A stretch of 14,561 nucleotides of DNA, taken from an uncultured Slackia sp. (GTDB lineage: Bacteria > Actinomycetota > Coriobacteriia > Coriobacteriales > Eggerthellaceae). Both the position numbers and the translations under genes were made by a program. Under the pieces are notes generated by a model. The model did no database searches and was not told the origin of the DNA. It worked only from the letters and a program-made list of their open reading frames with translations. This document shows, piece by piece, positions 5,100 through 12,811 of the stretch (position 1 is the first letter of the stretch; every line of letters starts with the position of its first letter). The stretch spans positions 1 to 14,561 of the forward strand of contig NZ_CAUHPG010000035.1 of assembly GCF_959608125.1 (NCBI RefSeq), given 5' to 3'.

Positions 5100-7829
5100 T
5101 CAATAACGGTTCCCTTCGCCCACGCCACGCATATCGGTCGCCGGCAGTGTGAACCAGAATATGCACCCGTGCGGATGTGCATCACGTACGCCGATGCGCC
5201 CGCCGTGGGCCTCGACGATCGATTTGCAAAGCGCAAGACCGAGCCCCATGCCGCGGCGGTGATCGCCCCGCTCATGCGACCCATTGTAGAACATATCGAA
5301 GATATGCCCCTTTTGCGAATCGGGAATGCCAGAGCCGTCGTCGGCTACGTCGACACGCACGCCCGACGCGTGCTTGTGCACGGAAATCGCAATGCGGCAG
5401 CCCTGCGGCGTGTAGTTCACCGCGTTGCCGATCAGGTTGACGAGCACCTGCACGATCAAGGCGGCGTCCATGTCGGCAAGAAGCGGCTCGTCCCCGCAAT
5501 CGGCCGTTATCTCGTGGCCTTGCGCATGGCGCTCGCAATGGCGCACGGCCTCCTCCACCGCATCGGAAACAACCTCAGGTTGGATATGCAGATCGAGCCT
5601 CCCCTCTTCGGCGCGCGTAACCGCCAAGAGATTTTCCACCAGCTCGACGAGCCACAGCGAATCGTCTCTGATGTCGCGATATAGATGGTTCAACCAATCG
5701 GCGTCAAGGCGGCCTGCGCTTTCGAGCAACACCTCAGCATTGCCCGAAATGCTCGTGAGCGGCGTGCGCAAGTCATGGCTGACCGAACGAAGCAGATTCG
5801 AGCGAAGCGATTCGGTCTCCGCCTTCACCTTCATGGCCTGCGTCTCCTGAAACAGCCTGATGCGCTCCATGGTCTGGCCCGCTTCCTCCAAAATCGCTAC
5901 AAGCAGGTTCTTCTCGAACGGCTCCACCTCGCCGCCATCCGCTATCGCAATCGCCGCCACGCCATGAACGCGGTCTTTACCGTGGATGGGCAGATACAAG
6001 CAGGACGAATCGGCAAGAGTATCGGTGGTCGCACCCGCCCGCTCGTCGTTGACGGCCACCCACGCGGCAACCGCCCGCTCCTTCTCGCTTGCCATATCAA
6101 CAAGCACGCCACCCGAAGCGCCCGCAAGAACCCGACCGAACAAGACGGGGTCGCCAAGACGCGCCTGCGTGTCGACGTCATACACTGCCACCGGGCGTTC
6201 GAGCAGCTTAATCGCCTGGTCGGCTGCAATTTCGCGACATTGCTCCACGGTGGTTGCGCGGCGCAGGCGGCGACTCGTGTCAATCAGCACCTCGGTGCGA
6301 TACGCACGACGCGCCGAAGCGGCGGCCTGTGTTTTCATACGCACGGTCAGAAGCGACATCACGAAACCACCAAGCGCCAGGCAAGCGAAAATCAACGGAT
6401 AGCTCAACCCGTTGGCCATGAACGTGAAGCGCGGATAGGTGAAGAAGAAGTTGTAGGCGAACATCCCCAGCAAAGCAGCGGCCAAACTGTAAGTGACCGT
6501 ATCGGCGAAACGAGCCACCACAAGGATCGAAAGCAGGAACAGCATCGGAACCACCGAAGTGGCGAGTCCCGCCTGGAACAGCGGTACAGCAACCGCGCAC
6601 GACAAGGTCGTAGCTCCGAGCGCAAGACAAACGTCGCGCAAGGAAAAACGCAGGATAGGCGACTGCGCCGGGGCCGCCACCTTGCGCGACGCATCGCGCT
6701 CAGGAACCACCGACACCGTAAGCCCCGGCGCAAGGCGCATCAGCCGCGCAGCGAACGTCTCGCCGCAGCCGAAGAAGCGACGTGCGTTTCCGGCCGACCC
6801 CATGACCACGCGCTCGATGCCTGCGGCGGGTGCATACTGGGCGATCTGAACGGCGGCATCGTCACCCTGTACCGTGACCACATGTGCGCCGAGTTCTTCA
6901 GCAAGCGCGACATTCGCACAGATGCGGCGCTCCTCCTCATCCCCGAAAGGACGCCCGTCGCAGGTCGGCTCCACCACTAAAGCCGTCAGATTTCCGTGAA
7001 ATGCCTGCGCCATATTCGCCGCCGCACGAATCGCGCGAACATCTCCCGGACGGTCGCTCACAAAAAGCAGCACGTCCTCGCCTGCGCCGCATTGTCCCTC
7101 GCCCACGTCGAGGCCGGCGGCTCGAGGGTTGCGGTTCAGCCTGTCGGCTGTTCGGCGCAGGGCGATTTCACGCAATGCAGCGAGATTTTTGCGCGAAAAG
7201 AAATTCGCCAGCGCGCGCGCCGCCGCATCGCTGCGATAAATCTTTCCTGCGTTCAAGCGCTCGATCAAATCGTCGGGCTCGATATCGATCAACTCCACCG
7301 ATGCGGCCTGATCGAAAATGCGGTCGGGCACGCGCTCGCGCACGGGCACCTGTGTGATGGCGGCCACCTTGTCATTGAGGCTTTCGAGATGCTGCACGTT
7401 CATCGTCGTATACACGTTGATACCTGCGCGCAGCAGTTCCTCGACATCCTGATAGCGTTTCTTATGACGGCTGTTGTCGGCGTTGGTATGAGCGAGCTCG
7501 TCCACGATGACGATCTGCGGATGCCTAGCAAGGGCGGCATCGAGGTCGAATTCTCCCAGCACGACGCCTCGGTGGTTCACCTGCTTGGCGGGGATGCATT
7601 CCAACCCGTCAAGCAAGGCGAGCGTCGCCGGGCGCTGATGCGGCTCAACATAGCCCACCACGATATCGAACCCCTGCGCCGCCGCATCGTGCGCCGCTTC
7701 GAGCATGGCGTAGGTCTTGCCCACGCCCGCCGCATAGCCGAAAAAGATTTTCAAGCGACCCGCCGTCTCGTCGTCGCTTTGCTCGTCTTGCTTGATGCGA
7801 CGCAACAAATCGTCAGGGTCGCGTCTCAT
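5100..7829 (-). CDS. kdpD: KdpD, osmosensitive potassium-channel sensor histidine kinase
   Basis: The membrane sensor kinase phosphorylates KdpE when potassium is limiting. With the start at ATG 7829 it has 909 residues (E. coli 894). Order of domains: KdpD N-terminal domain (about 25-235) with Walker A GYAAGVGKT at 31-39 and Walker B IVIVDELAHT at 106-115; a universal-stress-protein-like domain (about 250-378); a DUF4118 block of closely spaced membrane helices (about 397-495); a GAF-like domain (about 520-655); HisKA with H685 in SVSHDLRTP; and HATPase with N802, DDGSGIP (830-836) and GMGLGL (860-865). The frame continues to a GTG at 7895 and GTGs at 7850 and 7844. I chose ATG 7829 because AGGTGG precedes it by 11 nt and MRRDPDDLL matches where KdpD proteins begin. 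It lies 69 bp after kdpC and 19 bp before kdpE. Confidence 0.95.
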   Translation of the reverse strand: MRRDPDDLLRRIKQDEQSDDETAGRLKIFFGYAAGVGKTYAMLEAAHDAAAQGFDIVVGYVEPHQRPATLALLDGLECIPAKQVNHRGVVLGEFDLDAALARHPQIVIVDELAHTNADNSRHKKRYQDVEELLRAGINVYTTMNVQHLESLNDKVAAITQVPVRERVPDRIFDQAASVELIDIEPDDLIERLNAGKIYRSDAAARALANFFSRKNLAALREIALRRTADRLNRNPRAAGLDVGEGQCGAGEDVLLFVSDRPGDVRAIRAAANMAQAFHGNLTALVVEPTCDGRPFGDEEERRICANVALAEELGAHVVTVQGDDAAVQIAQYAPAAGIERVVMGSAGNARRFFGCGETFAARLMRLAPGLTVSVVPERDASRKVAAPAQSPILRFSLRDVCLALGATTLSCAVAVPLFQAGLATSVVPMLFLLSILVVARFADTVTYSLAAALLGMFAYNFFFTYPRFTFMANGLSYPLIFACLALGGFVMSLLTVRMKTQAAASARRAYRTEVLIDTSRRLRRATTVEQCREIAADQAIKLLERPVAVYDVDTQARLGDPVLFGRVLAGASGGVLVDMASEKERAVAAWVAVNDERAGATTDTLADSSCLYLPIHGKDRVHGVAAIAIADGGEVEPFEKNLLVAILEEAGQTMERIRLFQETQAMKVKAETESLRSNLLRSVSHDLRTPLTSISGNAEVLLESAGRLDADWLNHLYRDIRDDSLWLVELVENLLAVTRAEEGRLDLHIQPEVVSDAVEEAVRHCERHAQGHEITADCGDEPLLADMDAALIVQVLVNLIGNAVNYTPQGCRIAISVHKHASGVRVDVADDGSGIPDSQKGHIFDMFYNGSHERGDHRRGMGLGLALCKSIVEAHGGRIGVRDAHPHGCIFWFTLPATDMRGVGEGNRY

Positions 7830-7898
7830 GCCGTCAAAATCCACCTGCACTCGCTTTCGTCGAAAACATGCGCCGATTCTACAGACAACCGTCACACG

Positions 7899-8501
7899 CT
7901 ACAGCACCCCGTCGAGCATAAGGTTCACCGCAAGCACGTTCACCGCGGCATCACCAAGCACGCCGAACTGCGGTTGCTGCGTGCATTGTGCAATGATCAC
8001 GCGAATCTCGTCTTGCGACCTGCCCGTCGTGCGCGCCAGACGCTCGACCTGGTATTCGGCCGCTGCGGGCGAGATATGCGGATCGAAGCCCGAACCCGAG
8101 CAGGTCACCAGATCGCTCGGCACGGGCGCATCGCCCTGTTCGGGATGAGCCGCACGCACCTTTTCAACGCGCTGGGCCACCGCATCGCCGAATTCGAACG
8201 CAGCAGGACTTTCGTTGGTCGGTCCCGCCCACAAGAGCACCGAGCCGTCTTCGTCCGTAAACGTCTCGGCGTTGTAGTTCTGCACGCGTCCCCACATATG
8301 CGCATCGTCGCGATACGTCTGGCCAACCAACATGCTGTAACGGTTGCCGTCTGTTCCCTCGACGAAACTGCCGTTCGCCTGATAGGGAAATACGACTTGC
8401 GCCACCAGCGTAACTGCTGCGGTATAGACGATACCGCATGCGACACTTGCAAGCACGAACAGTCCCAAAGCCCGCACCCAATTCGCCATACTCTTCATCA
8501 T
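7899..8501 (-). CDS. kdpC: KdpC, accessory subunit of the potassium-transporting ATPase
   Basis: The 200-residue protein has one N-terminal membrane anchor (about 10-38) and a soluble extracytoplasmic domain, the normal KdpC plan (E. coli 190 residues). The family hallmark DLVTCSGSGFDPHISPAAA is at 130-148, followed by Q151 and the R-A---GR stretch to 161, and NGSFVEG at 43-49. KdpC helps assemble the KdpFABC complex and aids potassium binding by KdpA/KdpB. GGAAGGGA lies a few bases before ATG 8501; a second ATG follows at 8498, so the start is certain only to within a codon. The gene begins 13 bp after the kdpB stop. Confidence 0.95.
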   Translation of the reverse strand: MMKSMANWVRALGLFVLASVACGIVYTAAVTLVAQVVFPYQANGSFVEGTDGNRYSMLVGQTYRDDAHMWGRVQNYNAETFTDEDGSVLLWAGPTNESPAAFEFGDAVAQRVEKVRAAHPEQGDAPVPSDLVTCSGSGFDPHISPAAAEYQVERLARTTGRSQDEIRVIIAQCTQQPQFGVLGDAAVNVLAVNLMLDGVL

Positions 8502-8514
8502 CGGTCCCTTCCGT

Positions 8515-10623
8515 CTACGCCAGCCCGCATGCGACCAAAATCATGTCGATCGCCTTGATTGCCACAAACGGCAGCGCCACACCGCCCAGGCCGTACACGA
8601 GCAGATTGTGCTTGAGCAGCTGCGCACTCGATACCTCGCGATACCTCACGCCCTTAAGCGCCAAAGGAATGAGCACCACGATAATCAGCGCGTTGTAGAT
8701 GATTGCTGACAGGATCGCCGACTCGGGACTTGCCAGCCGCATCACGTTGAGCGCGTCTAGCTGCGGATACAGGCCCACGAACAGCGCCGGAATAATGGCG
8801 AAATACTTCGCCAGGTCGTTGGCGATCGAGAACGTAGTGAGGCTTCCGCGCGTCATGAGCAGCTGCTTGCCGATGCGCACCACGTCGATGAGCTTGGTGG
8901 GGTTTGAATCGAGGTCCACCATGTTTCCCGCCTCTTTGGCGGCCTGCGTGCCCGAGTTCATGGCCACCGCCACGTCGGCCTGGGCGAGCGCAGGCGCGTC
9001 GTTGGTGCCGTCGCCGGTCATGGCAACCATGTGGCCCTCGGCCTGATACCGCCTGATTGCGTCGAGTTTGCTTTCGGGCGTCGCCTCGGCCAGAAAGTCG
9101 TCCACGCCCGCCTCGGCGGCGATTGCGGCGGCGGTCGTGGGGTTGTCGCCCGTGATCATGATGGTCTTGATGCCCATCTTGCGCAGGCTGGCGAAATTCT
9201 CCTTGATGCCCTGCTTCACGATGTCTTTCAAATAGACCACGCCGAGAATCGTATGGTCGCGCGCCACGAGCAGCGGCGTTCCGCCCGCGCGCGAAATCTC
9301 TTCGACAGCGCGACGGCAGGCGTCGCCGTACACGCCGCCGTACGATTCAACGTAGGCACGCACCGCATCGGCTGCGCCCTTGCGAATCTCGTGGCCGTCG
9401 AAGTCGACGCCGCTCATGCGCGTCTGGGCGGTAAAAGGAATGCTCGTCATGTTCGAGCCCTGCAAATCGCGGCCGCGGATGCCGAAACGCTCCTTCGCAA
9501 GCACCACGATCGAGCGACCTTCGGGTGTCTCGTCGGTCAGGCTTGCCAGCTGGGCCGCGTCGGCGAGCTCCTCTTCGGAGGCTCCGTCCACCGGCACGAA
9601 CGCGCATGCCTGACGGTTGCCCAGCGTGATGGTGCCGGTCTTGTCGAGCATGAGGATATCCACATCGCCCGCCGCCTCAACGGCGCGCCCGCTCATGGCA
9701 AGCACGTTGGCGCGATTCAAACGGCTCATACCCGCGATGCCGATGGCCGAAAGCAGCGCGCCGATCGTGGTGGGGGCCAAGCAGACGAACAGGGCGACGA
9801 GATTGGTGATCGTGGTGGGGTTCGTCCTGCCCGCAAGCGCCGCGCCGAAATCGCTGAAGGTGAACAGCGCCAGAGTGACCAGCAAAAACACGATTGTCAA
9901 CGCCACGAGCAGGATCTGCAGGGCGATTTCGTTGGGCGTGCGCTTGCGCGAGGCGGCCTCCACCATTGAAATCATCTGGTCCAAGAAGCTCTTGCCGCGC
10001 TCTTGCGTCACGCGCAGCACGAGCCAGTCGGAAAGCAGCGTAGTACCGCCCGTCACGCTCGAACGGTCGCCGCCCGACTCGCGGATCACCGGGGCCGATT
10101 CGCCCGTGATCGCCGACTCGTCGACCGACGCCGCCCCGACGATCACCTCGCCGTCGGCGGGAATCTGGTCGCCAGCGCGCACGAACACCACATCTTCGCG
10201 ACCCAACTCGCTTGAAGAGACCTTCGTGCATTCGCGTTCATAGAATGCCGAAGGGTCGGCCTCGTGGGTGCCGCGGGCTGCAAGGCAGTCGTTGAGCTTT
10301 TTGGCCACGACGTCCTTTTTCGCCGCGCGGAGGCTGTCGGCCTGCGCCTTGCCCCGGCCTTCAGCCAGCGATTCGGCGAAGTTGGCGAACAGCACCGTCA
10401 GCCACAGAGTCGCGGCGATCGCGCAGATGTATCCAGGACGAGAGTCGGAAACGCCGGCAAGGCTCAAGAAAAACAGCCCCGTTGTCAGGATGGCCGAAAT
10501 ATACACCATCAGCATGACGGGGTTTTTTGCCTGCTCGCGCGGATCGAGCTTCGAAAACGCCCCCGACACCGCGCGCATCGCCTGCGCGCGGGAGGCGTCG
10601 GATGATACGGAATCGGTTTGCAC
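8515..10623 (-). CDS. kdpB: KdpB, ATP-hydrolysing subunit of the potassium pump
   Basis: This is a P-type ATPase of 702 residues (E. coli 682) that powers potassium transport through KdpFABC. All catalytic signatures are present: TGES at 173-176 (S176 corresponds to the serine whose phosphorylation inhibits the E. coli pump), the phosphorylated aspartate D327 in DKTGT, the nucleotide-binding KGAADAV at 415-421, TGDNPTT at 491-497 and TGDGTND at 536-542. The charged pair in the TM5 region, D603 and K606, thought to couple the pump to KdpA, is conserved. The GTG start at 10623 is supported by AAAGGA nine bases upstream; the first roughly 30 residues are a polar tail before the first membrane helices (about 35-85). 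It starts 18 bp after kdpA. Confidence 0.97.
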   Translation of the reverse strand: MQTDSVSSDASRAQAMRAVSGAFSKLDPREQAKNPVMLMVYISAILTTGLFFLSLAGVSDSRPGYICAIAATLWLTVLFANFAESLAEGRGKAQADSLRAAKKDVVAKKLNDCLAARGTHEADPSAFYERECTKVSSSELGREDVVFVRAGDQIPADGEVIVGAASVDESAITGESAPVIRESGGDRSSVTGGTTLLSDWLVLRVTQERGKSFLDQMISMVEAASRKRTPNEIALQILLVALTIVFLLVTLALFTFSDFGAALAGRTNPTTITNLVALFVCLAPTTIGALLSAIGIAGMSRLNRANVLAMSGRAVEAAGDVDILMLDKTGTITLGNRQACAFVPVDGASEEELADAAQLASLTDETPEGRSIVVLAKERFGIRGRDLQGSNMTSIPFTAQTRMSGVDFDGHEIRKGAADAVRAYVESYGGVYGDACRRAVEEISRAGGTPLLVARDHTILGVVYLKDIVKQGIKENFASLRKMGIKTIMITGDNPTTAAAIAAEAGVDDFLAEATPESKLDAIRRYQAEGHMVAMTGDGTNDAPALAQADVAVAMNSGTQAAKEAGNMVDLDSNPTKLIDVVRIGKQLLMTRGSLTTFSIANDLAKYFAIIPALFVGLYPQLDALNVMRLASPESAILSAIIYNALIIVVLIPLALKGVRYREVSSAQLLKHNLLVYGLGGVALPFVAIKAIDMILVACGLA

Positions 10624-10641
10624 CTTGATCGATCCTTTCTT

Positions 10642-12417
10642 CTATAGAACCATCTGGAGCTGTTCGGCGATGGGACCGAGCGCCAGCGCGGGAAACATCG
10701 ACAGCGCCGCTATCAACGCCACGATCAAAATCAACAAGAACACGAACATCGCATTCGACGTGGAAAGCGTGCCCGCCGAAGCCGCCACCTTCTGGCGCGC
10801 GGAAAGGCTTCCGGCCAAACACAGCGCCGCGGCCATGGGAACGAAGCGGTTCGCGAGCATCTCAAGGCCGAGCACCGTATTGAGAAACGGCGTGTTGCAA
10901 TCCATGCCCGCAAAGGCCGAGCCGTTGTTGCCGCCCGCCGACGTGGCCGCATAGAGCACTTCGGAAAAACCGTGCGGACCCGCGTTGGAAAGACTGGCGA
11001 ACGTAGCCGGATCAAGACACATCGCCGCCGCGCCGACCAAGATGACCACGGGCGTGCAGATGGCGAGCACCACCGCCATGCGCATCTCCTTCGGCCCGAT
11101 CTTCTTGCCCAGGTATTCCGGTGTACGCCCTACCATGAGCCCTGCGATGAACACGGTCAGAATCACGAAGCCGATCATGGAATACAGACCGCACCCGATG
11201 CCGCCGAAGACGATCTCGCCCAGCTGCATGAGCAGCATCGGCACCATGCCGCCCATCGGAGTGAACGAATCGTGCATGGAATTCACCGATCCATTGGAAG
11301 CCGCCGTGGTAAACGCCGCCCACAACGCCGAATCGGTCACGCCGAAGCGCGTCTCCTTTCCTTCCATGTTGCCGCCCGACTGACCGTCGGAACCCATATA
11401 CACTGCGCCGTCCTGCGCGAGCTGCGGCGTGCCCGCCATCTCGAAGGCCGCCACGGCGAACAGCGCCGCGAGAAAAATGACGAACATGGCGGAGAACACC
11501 GCCCGTCCTTGACGGCGATCGCCCACGAAGCGTCCGAACGAGAACACGAGCGCCACGGGAATCAAAAGCAGGCTCGCGCATTGCAGCAAATTCGTCAGCG
11601 GCGTGGGATTTTCCAGCGCACTCGCGGAATTGACGCCGTTGTAGCCGCCGCCGTTGGTGCCGAGTTGCTTGATGGCCACCTGGCTCGCCTGCGGTCCCAT
11701 GGGAACGACCATCTCGTCGACCGTCTCGACGGCAGCAGGGTCGTCCGCCGCGACTATTTCGCCGTCTTCGGTCACGCCCACCGGCTCCACGAGCTGCGTC
11801 GTTTCGTAGTCGGAGAGGTTCTGCGGCGAGCCTTGCGCCACGTCCACGATCGCAAGCACAAGCGAAAGCGGCAAAAGAATACCCAGCACGGCGCGCATGA
11901 CGTCGACCCAAAACGACCCCAGCCCTTCGCTTTCCTGCGCGACAAGACCGCGGAACAGCGCGAACAGAACCGCCACCCCTACGGCGGGCGTAACGAAATT
12001 CTGCACCGTAAGCCCAATTGCCTGCGAGAAATAGCTCAGCGTGGATTCGCCCGCATACGACTGCCAGTTCGTGTTGCTCACAAAGCTCGCGGCAGTGTTG
12101 AAGGCCAGATCCCACGAGAGGCCATCGAAACCCTGCGGGTTGAAGGGCAGCACGCCCTGCAGCATCAGAATCGCCATCAGGCCCGCAAACGATACGATCG
12201 AGAAGACCAAGGCGACGAAAAGATATTTCCTCCACCCCATCTGCTCGCCCGGATCGACGCCCAAAAGACGGCATGCGCCGCGCTCGATGGGGGCTGTCAC
12301 CCGACTCAAAAGATGCCTCTCACCCGCCATCACCTTGTTGATATAGGCTGAAAGAGGAAGTGCGCATGCAAGAAGAAAAGCCACGTAAAGGGCATATTCG
12401 GCAATTTCATCGATCAC
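10642..12417 (-). CDS. kdpA: KdpA, potassium-binding and selectivity subunit
   Basis: The 591-residue channel-like membrane protein belongs to the superfamily of potassium transporters with four pore repeats. The four filter regions are clear: SNTNW at 114-118, GTNGGG at 252-257, SNGSVNS at 374-380 and GGNNGS at 495-500. The conserved VGRTPEYLGKKI is at 429-440. It is longer than E. coli KdpA (557), mainly because of an acidic stretch at about 210-238 in the loop before the second filter. GTG at 12417 is the start: its GTGA overlaps the kdpF stop, and GGGAGGGG lies at a proper distance upstream. The overlap implies translational coupling with kdpF. Confidence 0.97.
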   Translation of the reverse strand: MIDEIAEYALYVAFLLACALPLSAYINKVMAGERHLLSRVTAPIERGACRLLGVDPGEQMGWRKYLFVALVFSIVSFAGLMAILMLQGVLPFNPQGFDGLSWDLAFNTAASFVSNTNWQSYAGESTLSYFSQAIGLTVQNFVTPAVGVAVLFALFRGLVAQESEGLGSFWVDVMRAVLGILLPLSLVLAIVDVAQGSPQNLSDYETTQLVEPVGVTEDGEIVAADDPAAVETVDEMVVPMGPQASQVAIKQLGTNGGGYNGVNSASALENPTPLTNLLQCASLLLIPVALVFSFGRFVGDRRQGRAVFSAMFVIFLAALFAVAAFEMAGTPQLAQDGAVYMGSDGQSGGNMEGKETRFGVTDSALWAAFTTAASNGSVNSMHDSFTPMGGMVPMLLMQLGEIVFGGIGCGLYSMIGFVILTVFIAGLMVGRTPEYLGKKIGPKEMRMAVVLAICTPVVILVGAAAMCLDPATFASLSNAGPHGFSEVLYAATSAGGNNGSAFAGMDCNTPFLNTVLGLEMLANRFVPMAAALCLAGSLSARQKVAASAGTLSTSNAMFVFLLILIVALIAALSMFPALALGPIAEQLQMVL

Positions 12418-12506
12418 CTTTCATCCCCTCCCTGCAACAATACGTAAAACAGGTAGAGGGTCGCGATCGCGCCTATCGCGCCGACGCATCCCGTCACGAC
12501 GTCCAT
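12414..12506 (-). CDS. kdpF: KdpF, small stabilising peptide of the potassium ATPase
   Basis: The 30-residue, single-helix peptide (hydrophobic from about residue 4 to 25, ending GGDER) has the size and position of KdpF, the first gene of kdp operons, which stabilises the KdpABC complex in the membrane. The frame is open upstream to 12662, but I chose ATG 12506 because GAGGAAAGGA precedes it, the product then matches the usual KdpF length (29 in E. coli), and the upstream extension is proline- and arginine-rich without family resemblance. Its stop overlaps the kdpA GTG start by four bases. It is small enough to be missed by automated annotation. Confidence 0.85.
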   Translation of the reverse strand: MDVVTGCVGAIGAIATLYLFYVLLQGGDER

Positions 12507-12688
12507 AGATGATCCGTTCCTTTCCTCGAATGCGGCCGCAGCCGCGATGATGCCTGCCTCGGATTCCCGCGAACCCGCACCGTACAGACGGCACTGCCGT
12601 TTTGGGAAACGAAGCCACGCCGGCGGGCATGGAGGCATATGCCGAACGCCGGCTCGGTGCATACGATAGGAAAGTTCGAGTTAACGCG

Positions 12689-12729
12689 ATGTTAGGAAAA
12701 GGACCACACGCATTAAGATTGCATTAAGA
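12689..12729 (-). promoter_or_regulatory. kdp operon promoter with tandem KdpE-type operator
   Basis: On the minus strand TCTTAATGC occurs twice (12729-12721 and 12718-12710), a perfect 9-bp direct repeat with an 11-bp period. TAACAT (12694-12689), a plausible -10, lies 17 bp after the hexamer CTTAAT inside the second repeat, so that half-site replaces the -35 box. This is the architecture of promoters activated by OmpR/PhoB-type regulators. Transcription would start near 12682 and leave a leader of about 175 nt before kdpF. KdpE is the natural candidate because it is encoded in the same operon. Binding is inferred. Confidence 0.55.
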
Positions 12730-12760
12730 CGCCGCGCGCTTTCATTCAAGCGCGTCCGAA

Positions 12761-12796
12761 ACAAAACGAAACCCGCATTCGCCGAAAAGGCCGAAT
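12761..12796 (-). terminator. Candidate rho-independent terminator after the Fic-fold gene
   Basis: On the minus strand, starting 16 bases after the stop of the Fic-fold gene, ATTCG-CC pairs with GG-CGAAT (12796-12777, one bulged G) around a T-rich loop. It is followed within a few bases by a T-rich tract (TTTCGTTTTGTTT). The stem is short but the position is right, and it would separate this gene from the kdp promoter about 45 bp further on. Confidence 0.42.
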
Positions 12797-12811
12797 CTTC
12801 CAGTCTGAAGA

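Noticed and set aside
5685..8558. Long plus-strand open frames opposite kdpD and kdpC
   Set aside because: Low-complexity, histidine/arginine-rich antisense translations of clear Kdp genes in a high-GC genome. No ribosome-binding site or family pattern.
10972..12351. 459-codon plus-strand open frame opposite kdpA
   Set aside because: Antisense shadow of kdpA, rich in H, R, E and Q as expected from reversed hydrophobic codons.
12507..12662. N-terminal extension of kdpF to an upstream ATG
   Set aside because: The extension is proline/arginine-rich and unlike KdpF, and a good ribosome-binding site supports the start at 12506 with the usual peptide length.
12507..12682. c-di-AMP (ydaO-type) riboswitch in the kdp leader
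   Set aside because: Such riboswitches control kdp in some Firmicutes, but I could not see the conserved helices or sequence blocks in this short leader of about 175 nt.
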